DNA from: Pseudomonas bananamidigenes
Lineage (GTDB): Bacteria; Pseudomonadota; Gammaproteobacteria; Pseudomonadales; Pseudomonadaceae
Assembly (NCBI RefSeq): GCF_001679645.1
Contig: NZ_LRUN01000014.1
Span: 62,001 to 126,000, forward strand
Reading direction: 5' to 3'
DNA: 64,000 nt
Shown here in pieces: positions 56,710 through 64,000 of the stretch (position 1 is its first letter; every line of letters starts with the position of its first letter). A program made the position numbers and the translations under genes. The notes beneath the pieces were generated by a model. It was not told the DNA's origin and searched no databases. It worked only from the letters and a program-made list of their open reading frames with translations.

Positions 56710-58460
56710 TGGTACACCTCTCCCTGTGTGCTTTTTACCCGCAGTTCGTGGAACGAATTGAGACTGGCGTAAAGCGCGAAAAACTCGTTGAGAACCGAGG
56801 CGAAGACGAACAGGTCGCCCTCACCGATATACCCTTCCGGGTCGATGGTCAGTTCGGTGCGCAGCCCGCGCACCGGCAGGCCGCGGTGCAACCGGTCCAC
56901 GTGGTGATGCTTGATCAGTTTCAGACCGCCGAGCAGGCGTTTGCTGACCTTCTCCGCGTGCTGGTCGTAGTAGCGCGGCAGGTCGTAGGTTTCCAGAATC
57001 ACCTTCAGTGCGTTGACGTCGGCCAACGACAGATAGTTGAGCGACATGTTGCTGATCAGCTTCCACAGGAAGTCGCGGTTCAGCGGCGGCGCAAAACTGG
57101 ACGTGGCCGGGGTGATGTTGCGGAAACTCAGGAACTCCGGGGTCTCTTCGCAGGCCATGCAGATCTGCCCGAGCTTGAGTTTGCGCGGCAGGTTCTGGTT
57201 GGTGCAGACCAGCTCGATGGACAGGGTTTCGTGGGCTTCGGTGTGGCGGATGCCGAAGCTCAGGTAAGTGTCGAGGCCGTCGTGCAGAAGCGACGAGCGC
57301 TGGCGGATGCTGTAATGCGGACGGCTGTTGGGCACGTCGAAGCTCGGGTCGTGCTCGAAGGATTCGAACGGCACGTATTCCTGATAACCGAGGCCGCCGG
57401 GCTTCCAGCCGGTCACGCCTTCCACCGAAAACACACCGCAGTTTTCCAGGTCGAATTCCGCCGGCAGCAGCAGGTATTCGTCCTGCTTGCCGTCGAGGCG
57501 GATCGGCAGTGCGTCGTGCTTGAACAGATTGACGATCGGCGTGCAGAACAGCTTCACGTTATCCAGGGTCGGGCGCATGCGCATGATCCCGCTCTTGCGG
57601 ATGTCGAAGCGCATTTCCAGGCCGCGCATCTGCTTGAGGGTGTCTTCCGGCAGCGCCTTGAGGATGTCCAGACCGTGGACATCGACGAACAGGAACTTGT
57701 CCTGGAAGGCGAAGTATTCCTGCAGGTAGCGATAACCCCGGAAGGTGTTCAGCGGATAAGGGATCAACGCCTCTTCTTCGGCAAAGCCCACGGGTTTGAC
57801 GCGGTCGCCCGGAATCTTGAACGCCATCGGCTTGCCGCTCACGCCGTCGATGGGCTTGCCGGCGCCGTCGAGGGGGATCAGTTCGATGCCGTCGAGGTTG
57901 CGCAGCAGACTCAGGTAGAGCATCTGGCTGATGTAGCGCTCGCCGGCAAAGTGCAGGCGCAGCTTGCTCAGCTCCAGCTCGCCGAGGTGGCCGTCGGCGC
58001 TCATTTCCAGGCGCAGGCTGAGCAGCGAACCGTCGCCCTTCACCGAGTAGTTGAGCGCAGCCAGATCCAGCGCCATGACTTCGGTCGGGTAGCAGGTACG
58101 GAAACGGCAACGCACGTCTTCGATCGGCACGCTTTCGATCGGCGTATCACGCTCGACCTTCAGCGCCGGCCCCGAACGCTTGAGCGGATCGAATTGCAGA
58201 ATGCTGAATGCCGGCAGCGGGCGCATGTAGTTCGGCCACAGCAACTGCATCAGGGAATGGCTGAGCTCCGGCAACTCGTCATCGAGCTTCTGGCGCAGAC
58301 GCCCGGTCAGAAACGCAAAGCCCTCCAGCAACCGCTCCACATCCGGATCCCGCCCGGCCTGCCCCAGAAACGGCGCCAGCGCCGGACTACGCTCGGCGAA
58401 ACGGCGGCCCAGTTGGCGCAGTGCGGTGAGTTCGCTTTGGTAGTAGTGGTTAAAGGACAC
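56673..58460 (-). CDS. tssF: T6SS baseplate wedge protein TssF
   Basis: This 595-residue protein begins MSFNHYYQSELTALRQLGRR, the canonical TssF start, followed by 'GRDPDVERLLEGFAFLTGRLRQKLDDELPEL' (split). The C-terminal half has 'VPFESFEHD' and 'LDTYLSFGI' segments. It is a structural baseplate protein that replaces phage gp6-like wedge parts. Upstream is the 138-codon membrane-protein gene of the PAAR cassette, so tssF is separated from its usual neighbour tssE. Confidence 0.97.
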   Translation of the reverse strand: MSFNHYYQSELTALRQLGRRFAERSPALAPFLGQAGRDPDVERLLEGFAFLTGRLRQKLDDELPELSHSLMQLLWPNYMRPLPAFSILQFDPLKRSGPALKVERDTPIESVPIEDVRCRFRTCYPTEVMALDLAALNYSVKGDGSLLSLRLEMSADGHLGELELSKLRLHFAGERYISQMLYLSLLRNLDGIELIPLDGAGKPIDGVSGKPMAFKIPGDRVKPVGFAEEEALIPYPLNTFRGYRYLQEYFAFQDKFLFVDVHGLDILKALPEDTLKQMRGLEMRFDIRKSGIMRMRPTLDNVKLFCTPIVNLFKHDALPIRLDGKQDEYLLLPAEFDLENCGVFSVEGVTGWKPGGLGYQEYVPFESFEHDPSFDVPNSRPHYSIRQRSSLLHDGLDTYLSFGIRHTEAHETLSIELVCTNQNLPRKLKLGQICMACEETPEFLSFRNITPATSSFAPPLNRDFLWKLISNMSLNYLSLADVNALKVILETYDLPRYYDQHAEKVSKRLLGGLKLIKHHHVDRLHRGLPVRGLRTELTIDPEGYIGEGDLFVFASVLNEFFALYASLNSFHELRVKSTQGEVYQWTPRMGLQPLL

Positions 58461-58521
58461 GGGTTACCTGCCTGGTAGTGGAACTCATGAAAAAAACAGT
58501 GCTTTATATCGAACGCTGAGT

Positions 58522-58935
58522 TCAATCATTCCCAATGACTTCATAAGGGGTATTGCTGATAAAACGATTGAGCCAATGTGTTTTCCATTCCGGCATGCGA
58601 ATGCCGAAGTGCTGATCACGTTTGTAGAAATCAATCCAGACGATTCCCACAACCCCGGCGTCTTCGTGAGAGCGCATATCCACAGAGCTACGGTCATACA
58701 AAGGAGAACGAAATACCGTATTCGAATCTCTTTTGTCGGTAACTCTCAAGTAAGCCAGATCATCAAAAGGTACGAGAGGACCTCTGACGGAAACATTTTC
58801 AATAAGATAGTTCCCTGACTCACTAAGTACAGAACTACTGGCTCCGCGCTCAAGCACACTTCTCAAGGAAATAACAAAAACACTGATCGCAACAATCAGG
58901 AAAAAGAGTATCCATGCGCCTCTTCTGACTTTCAT
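58522..58935 (-). CDS. Single-pass membrane protein, candidate immunity protein for the DUF6402 protein
   Basis: This 137-residue protein has one N-terminal transmembrane helix ('WILFFLIVAISVFVISL') and a ~105-residue exported soluble domain rich in Asp, Ser and Arg; no family is recognised. The ATG shares one base with the stop of the DUF6402 gene (TGATG), the tight coupling expected of a toxin-immunity pair. Periplasmic orientation is predicted by the short positive N-terminus (MKVRRG). A TTG one codon upstream is an alternative start. The composition is AT-rich relative to tssF. Confidence 0.72.
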   Translation of the reverse strand: MKVRRGAWILFFLIVAISVFVISLRSVLERGASSSVLSESGNYLIENVSVRGPLVPFDDLAYLRVTDKRDSNTVFRSPLYDRSSVDMRSHEDAGVVGIVWIDFYKRDQHFGIRMPEWKTHWLNRFISNTPYEVIGND

Positions 58936-59873
58936 CAACTTTTCACCAGCTCAATGGAAACAGGAGCGATACTTTCGTAAAAAATATCGGAAAAAAGTTT
59001 GAAGTCACCACCTTTGGCATGAAGCTTTCTGTATTCCACAAAATGTTTGTTTTGAATGAAGAAAAATCGCTTGTTTGCCAATTCCACAAACCGCTTCTCT
59101 GACGCGTCACTCATTCCAAAGAGGGAGGACTGCACAATCCCGGAGGTTTCTTGATCAATGGCCATATTCTGCGCGTTGGCCTCGATGACTCCGGCGACTC
59201 CATCGAAATTCCAGTACCCGAGCGGCTGACTGATGAAGTCATCACCGTCATTAAAGTCATAGTTGTCTTCGACGTAATAGCCCAGGCGATCTGCAACAAA
59301 CACGATTTTTTTGTCAAAGACGTTTACAACGCCTTCGGCGATAACACGCATGTTGAAATTTGCCAATGCCCCACGCAGCTCGTCCAGCTCACCGCCACCC
59401 ATCTGACTGAACTTAACGGCGCGCGAGTTGAAGTAGCCAAACTTCTCGGCTGCACGCCCCTTGCCATTGAACTTTACTGGATAACAACCAGGCCCGGACT
59501 TGCCAAACGCCCGCAAGATATTTGTCTTGATTTCAGGCATGGCTTTGTCGTTATTCCACGCCCCTTTCAACACTTGTCGAGTATCACTGGGCTTCTTGAA
59601 CTTAAGCACCCAGTCCATCTTTACTATATCTTCCTCGATATATTGCTCAGGCATTGGCCGGGTGTGTTCTTTCTCCTCTTTCTCCATTCCGCCACTGGCA
59701 TTTTTCCAGGGTTCACCTTTAAACCAATGACGCATCAATGCTGCAGCTACGGGCCACTTCATCTTATCCATTGCAGCTGGGATGTCGCTCACTTTGAAAA
59801 GACGCACAACGGTAGACTTTCCAGTTTTATTGCTCGCCGGAGTCAAACTAGATGCCACTACTGTGTCTGCCAT
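58935..59873 (-). CDS. DUF6402 family protein, putative T6SS effector
   Basis: This 312-residue protein has no signal peptide. I associate it with DUF6402: 'IPAAMDKMKWPVAAALMRHWFKGEPW' near the N-terminus (split), 'KFGYFNSRAVKFSQMGGGELDELRG' in the middle, and a Tyr/Asp-rich 'GYYVEDNYDFNDGDDF' later. Such genes often follow PAAR or VgrG genes. Here it lies 59 bases after a PAAR gene and before a membrane protein gene, so a delivered toxin is likely. No catalytic motif is recognised; the mode of action is unknown. Confidence 0.72.
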   Translation of the reverse strand: MADTVVASSLTPASNKTGKSTVVRLFKVSDIPAAMDKMKWPVAAALMRHWFKGEPWKNASGGMEKEEKEHTRPMPEQYIEEDIVKMDWVLKFKKPSDTRQVLKGAWNNDKAMPEIKTNILRAFGKSGPGCYPVKFNGKGRAAEKFGYFNSRAVKFSQMGGGELDELRGALANFNMRVIAEGVVNVFDKKIVFVADRLGYYVEDNYDFNDGDDFISQPLGYWNFDGVAGVIEANAQNMAIDQETSGIVQSSLFGMSDASEKRFVELANKRFFFIQNKHFVEYRKLHAKGGDFKLFSDIFYESIAPVSIELVKS

Positions 59874-59932
59874 TTCAGAATCCTCAACTCACACCAGAAT
59901 CAAAAGTTCATTTCCAGAAACCAGCCTGGCGT

Positions 59933-60457
59933 TCAGGCGATCATTACTTCTGTTTGCTGCTCAATCACCAACTCCAGGGCTTCAGCTTGATCCGAAGAAA
60001 TTTTCTGGGTCTTTCCATCGGCACCGGTAACGCCATTGATGATTTTTCCTGAAGCGGTTTTCAGCGTGTATGCAACGCCAGCCATTGGTTTCCCGCTGTC
60101 CTGACAATTGATTACGAAGTGCTCGTTGAACGGCCACTGAATCTCCACCGGCAACGGCGCCACAAACGGCGCCGGCGTATGCGAGTTGCCGATAATCACC
60201 GTCCCGGAGCCGGCAGTGACCTTGTTGCCATGGGCCCCGACCGAACCAACGGTGGCAGCCGGCTTGCCGTTGATCAGAACCGTGGTCGCCAGATCGCCGA
60301 CCAACGCACTGCCACACGCCGAGGCATCACCCTGGCGAGCGGCCGGCAGGCCGTCGAAGAACACGTCGCCGGAACCGGCGGCGATCGGGTTGGTGCCGTG
60401 GCCGGGGAGCGGGCAAGCGGTGGGGTCGGATACGCGTGCTGCCGGTTTGCCAGACAT
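59933..60457 (-). CDS. PAAR-domain spike tip protein with C-terminal beta-rich extension
   Basis: This 174-residue protein has a PAAR domain (about 1-97): 'KPAARVSDPTACPLPGHG', 'ATVGSVGAHGNKVTAGSGTVIIGN'. The His and Cys residues that bind the single zinc ion are present. The extension (about 105-174; 'GKPMAGVAYTLKTASGKIINGVTGADGKT') resembles a transthyretin/prealbumin-like beta sandwich, a known type of adaptor on PAAR proteins. It probably sharpens the VgrG tip and recruits the DUF6402 protein encoded next. It lies within the structural operon, 11 bases after tssE. Confidence 0.92.
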   Translation of the reverse strand: MSGKPAARVSDPTACPLPGHGTNPIAAGSGDVFFDGLPAARQGDASACGSALVGDLATTVLINGKPAATVGSVGAHGNKVTAGSGTVIIGNSHTPAPFVAPLPVEIQWPFNEHFVINCQDSGKPMAGVAYTLKTASGKIINGVTGADGKTQKISSDQAEALELVIEQQTEVMIA

Positions 60458-60468
60458 CGGGGTTCTCC

Positions 60469-60876
60469 TTAGTTGACCTTCACTTGACCGCTGCCATCCA
60501 GGCGCGCGGCGAAACTGACCTGGCGCTTGAAGCCCTCGACTTCCAGCAGGCCTTCGATGCTGAAGGCCAGGCGGAGCTGGTCGTGGTCACGCGGCAGGGA
60601 AATGACACGCACGTTGCTCAGGCGCGGTTCGTAGGCTTCGATGAAGCTTTCGATGGCCAGGCGGGCCTGACTCAGGGAGTCGTGCAGGCTCAGGCGCATG
60701 TCATTGAGATCGGGCAACCCGTAGTCGGACAGCGTTTGCACGCTGCCGGCCCGGGTGCTGAGCATTTTGGCCAGATGGGCAGCCACCGACGCCATGGCAG
60801 AAGCCTCGAGGCTCTTGCCCTTGCGTAGTTCCGCATCGCCGTTGAGGCGTTCGAAAAGGCTGCCGTATCCGTCCAT
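60469..60876 (-). CDS. tssE: T6SS baseplate protein TssE (gp25-like)
   Basis: This 135-residue protein starts with 'GYGSLFERLNG' and contains 'TRAGSVQTLSDYGLPDLNDM', the gp25/TssE hallmark, plus 'SFIEAYEPRLSNVRV'. It initiates sheath polymerisation on the baseplate. tssC lies 9 bases upstream. In the usual H2 order tssF follows it directly; here the PAAR cassette intervenes. Confidence 0.96.
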   Translation of the reverse strand: MDGYGSLFERLNGDAELRKGKSLEASAMASVAAHLAKMLSTRAGSVQTLSDYGLPDLNDMRLSLHDSLSQARLAIESFIEAYEPRLSNVRVISLPRDHDQLRLAFSIEGLLEVEGFKRQVSFAARLDGSGQVKVN

Positions 60877-60885
60877 GAGTCGCTC

Positions 60886-62361
60886 TTACTCTTTGTCCAG
60901 CTTGCCAACCAGCGACAGGGTGAAATCGGCACCCATGTACTTGAAGTGCGGACGCACGTTCAGGCTGACGCGGTACCAGCCCGGCTCGCCTTCAACGTCG
61001 CTGACGATCACTTGCGCAGCGCGCAGCGGACGACGGCCACGGACTTCGGCGCTCGGGTTTTCCTGGTCGGCCACGTACTGGCGGATCCACTTGTTCAGTT
61101 CCAGCTCGAGGTCGGTACGCTCTTTCCACGAACCGAGTTGCTCGCGCTGCAGCACTTTCAGGTAGTGAGCCAGGCGGTTGACGATCATCATGTACGGCAG
61201 CTGGGTGCCGAGCTTGTAGTTCAGCTCTGCAGCCTTGCCTTCTGCGCTGATGCCGAAGAACTTCGGCTTCTGCACCGAGCTTGCGGAGAAGAACGCCGCG
61301 TTGTCGGAGCCTTTGCGCATGGTCAGGGAGATGAAGCCTTCCTCGGCCAGCTCGTATTCACGACGGTCGGAAACCAGAACTTCGGTAGGAATCTTGGTCT
61401 CGATCTCGCCCATGCTTTCGAAGTGGTGCAGAGGCAGGTCTTCAACCGCGCCACCGCTCTGCGGGCCGATGATGTTCGGGCACCAGCGGAACTTGGCGAA
61501 GCTGTCGGTCAGCTTGGTGCCGAAGGCGAAGGCGGTGTTGCCCCACAGATAGTGCTCGTGGCTGTTGGCAACGTTTTCCTTGTACACGAACGATTTGACC
61601 GGGTTCTCTTCCGGATCGTACGGGTTACGCAGCAGGAAACGCGGCACGGTCAGACCGACGTAGCGGGAGTCTTCCGAGGTACGGAAGCTCTGCCATTTGG
61701 TGAATTGCGGGCCTTCGAAGTGATCTTTCAGATCCTTCAGGTCCGGCAGGCCGGTGAAGCTTTCCAGGCCGAAGAATTTCGGACCGGCAGCGGCGATGAA
61801 CGGCGCGTGGGACATGCAGGCCACGCTCGAGACGTACTGCATCAGCTTCACGTCCGGCGAGCTTGGGGACAGGTAGTAGTTGGCGATGATCGCGCCAACC
61901 GGCTGACCACCGAACTGGCCGTATTCAGCGGTGTAGATGTGCTTGTACAGGCCCGACTGCATCACTTCCGGCGAGTCTTCGAAGTCGTCCAGCAGGTCGT
62001 CCTTGGAGACGTTGAGGATTTCGATCTTGATGTTTTCGCGGAAGTTGGTGCGGTCGACCAGCAGTTGCAGGCCACGCCACGACGATTCCAGCGCCTGGAA
62101 GTCCGGGTGGTGCAGGATTTCGTCCATCTGACGGCTGAGCTTGGCATCGATCTCGGCGATCATGCGGTCAACCATGGCTTTCTTGACCGGCTCACCGTTG
62201 TTCTGCGGCTTGAGCAGCTCTTCGATGAACGCCGACACACCGCGCTTGGCGATGTCGTAGGCTTCGTCGTCCGGCGTCAGGCGGGTTTCGGCGATGATGC
62301 TGTCGAGGATGCTGTATTCGCCGTTCTCGGCGGCGTTCTGTTGTGCTGCGCTAGTGCTCAT
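60886..62361 (-). CDS. tssC: T6SS contractile sheath large subunit TssC
   Basis: The 491-residue protein has 'LEPSWRGLQLLVDRTNF'-type and 'EYGQFGGQPVGAIIANYYL' segments of the VipB/EvpB family, and ends 'FKYMGADFTLSLVGKLDKE', the canonical C-terminus. With TssB it forms the contractile sheath; the N-terminal helix is the ClpV recognition element after contraction. Confidence 0.98.
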   Translation of the reverse strand: MSTSAAQQNAAENGEYSILDSIIAETRLTPDDEAYDIAKRGVSAFIEELLKPQNNGEPVKKAMVDRMIAEIDAKLSRQMDEILHHPDFQALESSWRGLQLLVDRTNFRENIKIEILNVSKDDLLDDFEDSPEVMQSGLYKHIYTAEYGQFGGQPVGAIIANYYLSPSSPDVKLMQYVSSVACMSHAPFIAAAGPKFFGLESFTGLPDLKDLKDHFEGPQFTKWQSFRTSEDSRYVGLTVPRFLLRNPYDPEENPVKSFVYKENVANSHEHYLWGNTAFAFGTKLTDSFAKFRWCPNIIGPQSGGAVEDLPLHHFESMGEIETKIPTEVLVSDRREYELAEEGFISLTMRKGSDNAAFFSASSVQKPKFFGISAEGKAAELNYKLGTQLPYMMIVNRLAHYLKVLQREQLGSWKERTDLELELNKWIRQYVADQENPSAEVRGRRPLRAAQVIVSDVEGEPGWYRVSLNVRPHFKYMGADFTLSLVGKLDKE

Positions 62362-62389
62362 TGTGTTGGCTTCCTTGGCTGCTGGAGTC

Positions 62390-62893
62390 TCAGGCGTCCG
62401 GGGCTGTGGCGTTCAGGCCCAGCTCACCGAGTACGCGACCGCGGGATTCGTCGTCGGCGAGCACGCCTTCGATGGCTTTACGGAACGCAGGTGCGTTACC
62501 CAGCGGGCCTTTGAGGGCCACCAGCGCATCGCGCAGTTCCATCAGTTTTTTCAGCTCGGGCACTTGCTCGACCAGGCTGGCCGGGTTGAAGTCCTTCATG
62601 GAGTTGACGCGCAGTTGCACGGCCAGCTCGTCAGCCTCGCCATCTTCCTGCAGACGGTTGGGCACGCTCAGCGTCAGACCCAGCTCTTGCTTGGCCAGCA
62701 CTTCGTCGAAGGTCATCTTGTCGATGCTGATCGGCTTGCGATCCTCGATCTTGCGATCGTCCTTGCGGTGGGTGTAGTCACCGATTGCCAGCAGCTTCAG
62801 CGGCAGTTCAATCTCTTCCTGAGCACCGCCGGTGGCGGGTTTGAAGGTGACGTTGATGCGTTCCTTGGGGGCTACCGAGCCTTCTTTGGCCAT
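62390..62893 (-). CDS. tssB: T6SS contractile sheath small subunit TssB
   Basis: This 167-residue protein begins MAKEGSVAPKERINVTFKP and contains 'ELPLKLLAIGDYTHRKD' and 'LVEQVPELKKLMELRDALVALKGPLGN' (split), typical of VipA/EvpA. ATG 62893 has an AAGGAG site; longer in-frame extension upstream overlaps tssA and is rejected. tssC follows after 28 bases. Confidence 0.98.
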   Translation of the reverse strand: MAKEGSVAPKERINVTFKPATGGAQEEIELPLKLLAIGDYTHRKDDRKIEDRKPISIDKMTFDEVLAKQELGLTLSVPNRLQEDGEADELAVQLRVNSMKDFNPASLVEQVPELKKLMELRDALVALKGPLGNAPAFRKAIEGVLADDESRGRVLGELGLNATAPDA

Positions 62894-62925
62894 GGCTTTT
62901 CTCCTTGCGGTTGTGGCCCTGGGGC

Positions 62926-64000
62926 CTATTCGAGTACCACTTCGAGGTCGAGGTGGCACAGCCTGCGATAAATCTCTTCCTTGCGTTCACGTACGGCATG
63001 GTTCTGCGGCAACAACTCGCAGCAACTGTGCAGCAGGTGCAGCACTTCCAATGCAAGATCGGGCTCCCAGGCGTGCAGGCCTGAGTCCTGTAATGTCTGA
63101 TCGAGGGTTTCGAGCTGGTTCCTGGCCAGTTCGTATTTCTTGGCCAGGAAGCACAGCCGCGCGAGGGCGAACTGCCAGAAGAAGCGTTCGCGCCCGCCGT
63201 GAGCCGAGTGCATCCCCTGCTTGAGGATCTGCACCGCAGGCTTGAGGCCTTCCTTGCGCAGGATCGGCTGGACGTCCTCGAGGGCCTTTTCCCAGGCTGG
63301 CTGGGTTTCGACGCTTTCGGTTTCCACCTTGCGCGGCGCGCTGGAGCTTTGCAGGTGCGGCATGACGTTGGCCGCGATCCACGCCCGGGTGGACGGATCG
63401 GCGAACGGAGTGCCGTCATGGAAACGCAATTCGATGATGCCGGGCAGGCGCTGAACCAAAAGCGCGAAGTGGATTTCCACTTCGCGCATGGCCAGCTCGG
63501 CGTTGAGGTTCTGAAGGCATTCCCAGACCATTCGTTGGCCATCGAACCAGAACGGCGCCTTCGCCAGGCTCGCCTCCAGTTCTACCAGCAGGTCAGCGTA
63601 TTTGCCCTGGTCGAAGCGGTCCTGATACTGCTTGAGCTTGTCCACCGGCAGCCCGCGCAGCACGGTGATCTGCTCGGCATTGCGCTCGGGCACTGCGTCG
63701 ATGGTCATCCACAGCAAGGTGCGGTTGAGGCGCAGGGCACGCAGGTCGGTGGCCTTCTGCTTGAGCCACCAGGCGCACAATGGACGGGCACTTTCCTGCT
63801 GCGCGCGCAGGGCCTTGTGGGCTTCCTTCTCGTTGTCGATCGGGGCGCCGGGGGTCAGCAACTGTGTGGCCGCCTGCTTGACCTGAGCCACTGCCGCGCC
63901 CACCACGCCAGGCGCCGGCTGGTTGTCGGCAGCGCGCTGGATCATGGTTTTCAGACGGCGGGAGAGCGGCAGCAGCAGCGGCGCGTCGTCTCCCAGATGC
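62926..64000 (-). CDS. tssA: T6SS assembly protein TssA, 5' part outside window
   Basis: The frame is open from the right edge to the stop at 62926, giving about 358 residues of a protein that begins beyond the window. The visible sequence has the middle and C-terminal parts of a TssA: 'NRTLLWMTIDAVPERNAEQI' and 'RFFWQFALARLCFLAKKYELARNQLETLDQ', with 'PDLALEVLHLLHSC' near the end (VasJ-like C-terminus). TssA coordinates tail-sheath assembly and may cap the distal end. Its N-terminal ImpA_N domain is not visible. It is the first known gene of the cluster. Confidence 0.93.
   Translation of the reverse strand, partial: HLGDDAPLLLPLSRRLKTMIQRAADNQPAPGVVGAAVAQVKQAATQLLTPGAPIDNEKEAHKALRAQQESARPLCAWWLKQKATDLRALRLNRTLLWMTIDAVPERNAEQITVLRGLPVDKLKQYQDRFDQGKYADLLVELEASLAKAPFWFDGQRMVWECLQNLNAELAMREVEIHFALLVQRLPGIIELRFHDGTPFADPSTRAWIAANVMPHLQSSSAPRKVETESVETQPAWEKALEDVQPILRKEGLKPAVQILKQGMHSAHGGRERFFWQFALARLCFLAKKYELARNQLETLDQTLQDSGLHAWEPDLALEVLHLLHSCCELLPQNHAVRERKEEIYRRLCHLDLEVVLE

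Noticed and set aside
33776..64000. Prophage or R-type pyocin cluster (gp25-like, gp27/gp5-like, endolysin-like genes)
   Set aside because: TssJ, TssK, TssL, TssM, ClpV and Fha are all present and identify a T6SS; no capsid, terminase, portal, holin or tail-fibre genes are visible.

Overview
The window is chromosomal DNA of a Pseudomonas, most likely of the P. fluorescens group. The evidence is the high GC content, the REP/REPIN elements of the 'tgtgggagcgagc...' type, and a housekeeping gene order (rpmG-rpmB, radC, coaBC, dut, algC, argB, pyrE, crc, rph, yicC, gmk, rpoZ, spoT, ridA, exbB-exbD-tonB, oxyR, recG) that I recall as matching one end of the P. aeruginosa chromosome. The assignment rests on recognition of the translated proteins and gene order. 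No search was run.

Bases 1-7.3 kb hold genes of amine/polyamine catabolism and its surroundings: the end of an FAD-dependent amine oxidase, a DUF1127 protein, a MocR-type PLP regulator with a candidate operator, a phospholipase D lipoprotein, an MFS exporter, a PauC/PuuC-like aldehyde dehydrogenase and a cupin. Bases 7.4-31.4 kb are conserved core genes: two ribosomal proteins, a peptide-binding protein, CoA, dUTP, exopolysaccharide, arginine and pyrimidine enzymes, the catabolite repression regulator Crc, RNase PH, guanylate kinase, RNA polymerase omega, SpoT, the TonB energy-transducing complex, OxyR and RecG.

Bases 31.4-33.8 kb are accessory: a small-protein/Fic toxin-antitoxin-like pair, an SCP2-like protein, repeat fragments, and a DUF6124 gene behind a hairpin-rich leader. 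Bases 33.8-64.0 kb, all on the minus strand, are one type VI secretion system (T6SS) locus that continues past the right edge. Read in transcription order (right to left) it is tssA-tssB-tssC-tssE, a PAAR/DUF6402/membrane-protein cassette, tssF-tssG-clpV, a sigma-54 activator, a 46-residue lipoprotein, fha, tssJ-tssK-tssL-tssM, a PP2C phosphatase, a Ser/Thr kinase, vgrG, and then an effector island. The backbone order is that of the P. aeruginosa HSI-II (H2) system. No hcp gene is present.

The effector island downstream of vgrG is the most interesting part. A 1018-residue protein combines an N-terminal NlpC/P60-like module, a split M23/LytM-like module with altered metal ligands, an EF-hand and a C-terminal GH19 lysozyme/chitinase-like domain. 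It is flanked by four genes for exported proteins (a Sel1-repeat protein, two unknowns and an LprI-type lysozyme-inhibitor homologue), which are candidate immunity proteins. A second effector/immunity candidate (PAAR with a C-terminal beta-rich extension, DUF6402 protein, single-pass membrane protein) is inserted inside the structural operon between tssE and tssF. Both cassettes look more AT-rich than the backbone, which suggests they were exchanged as modules.
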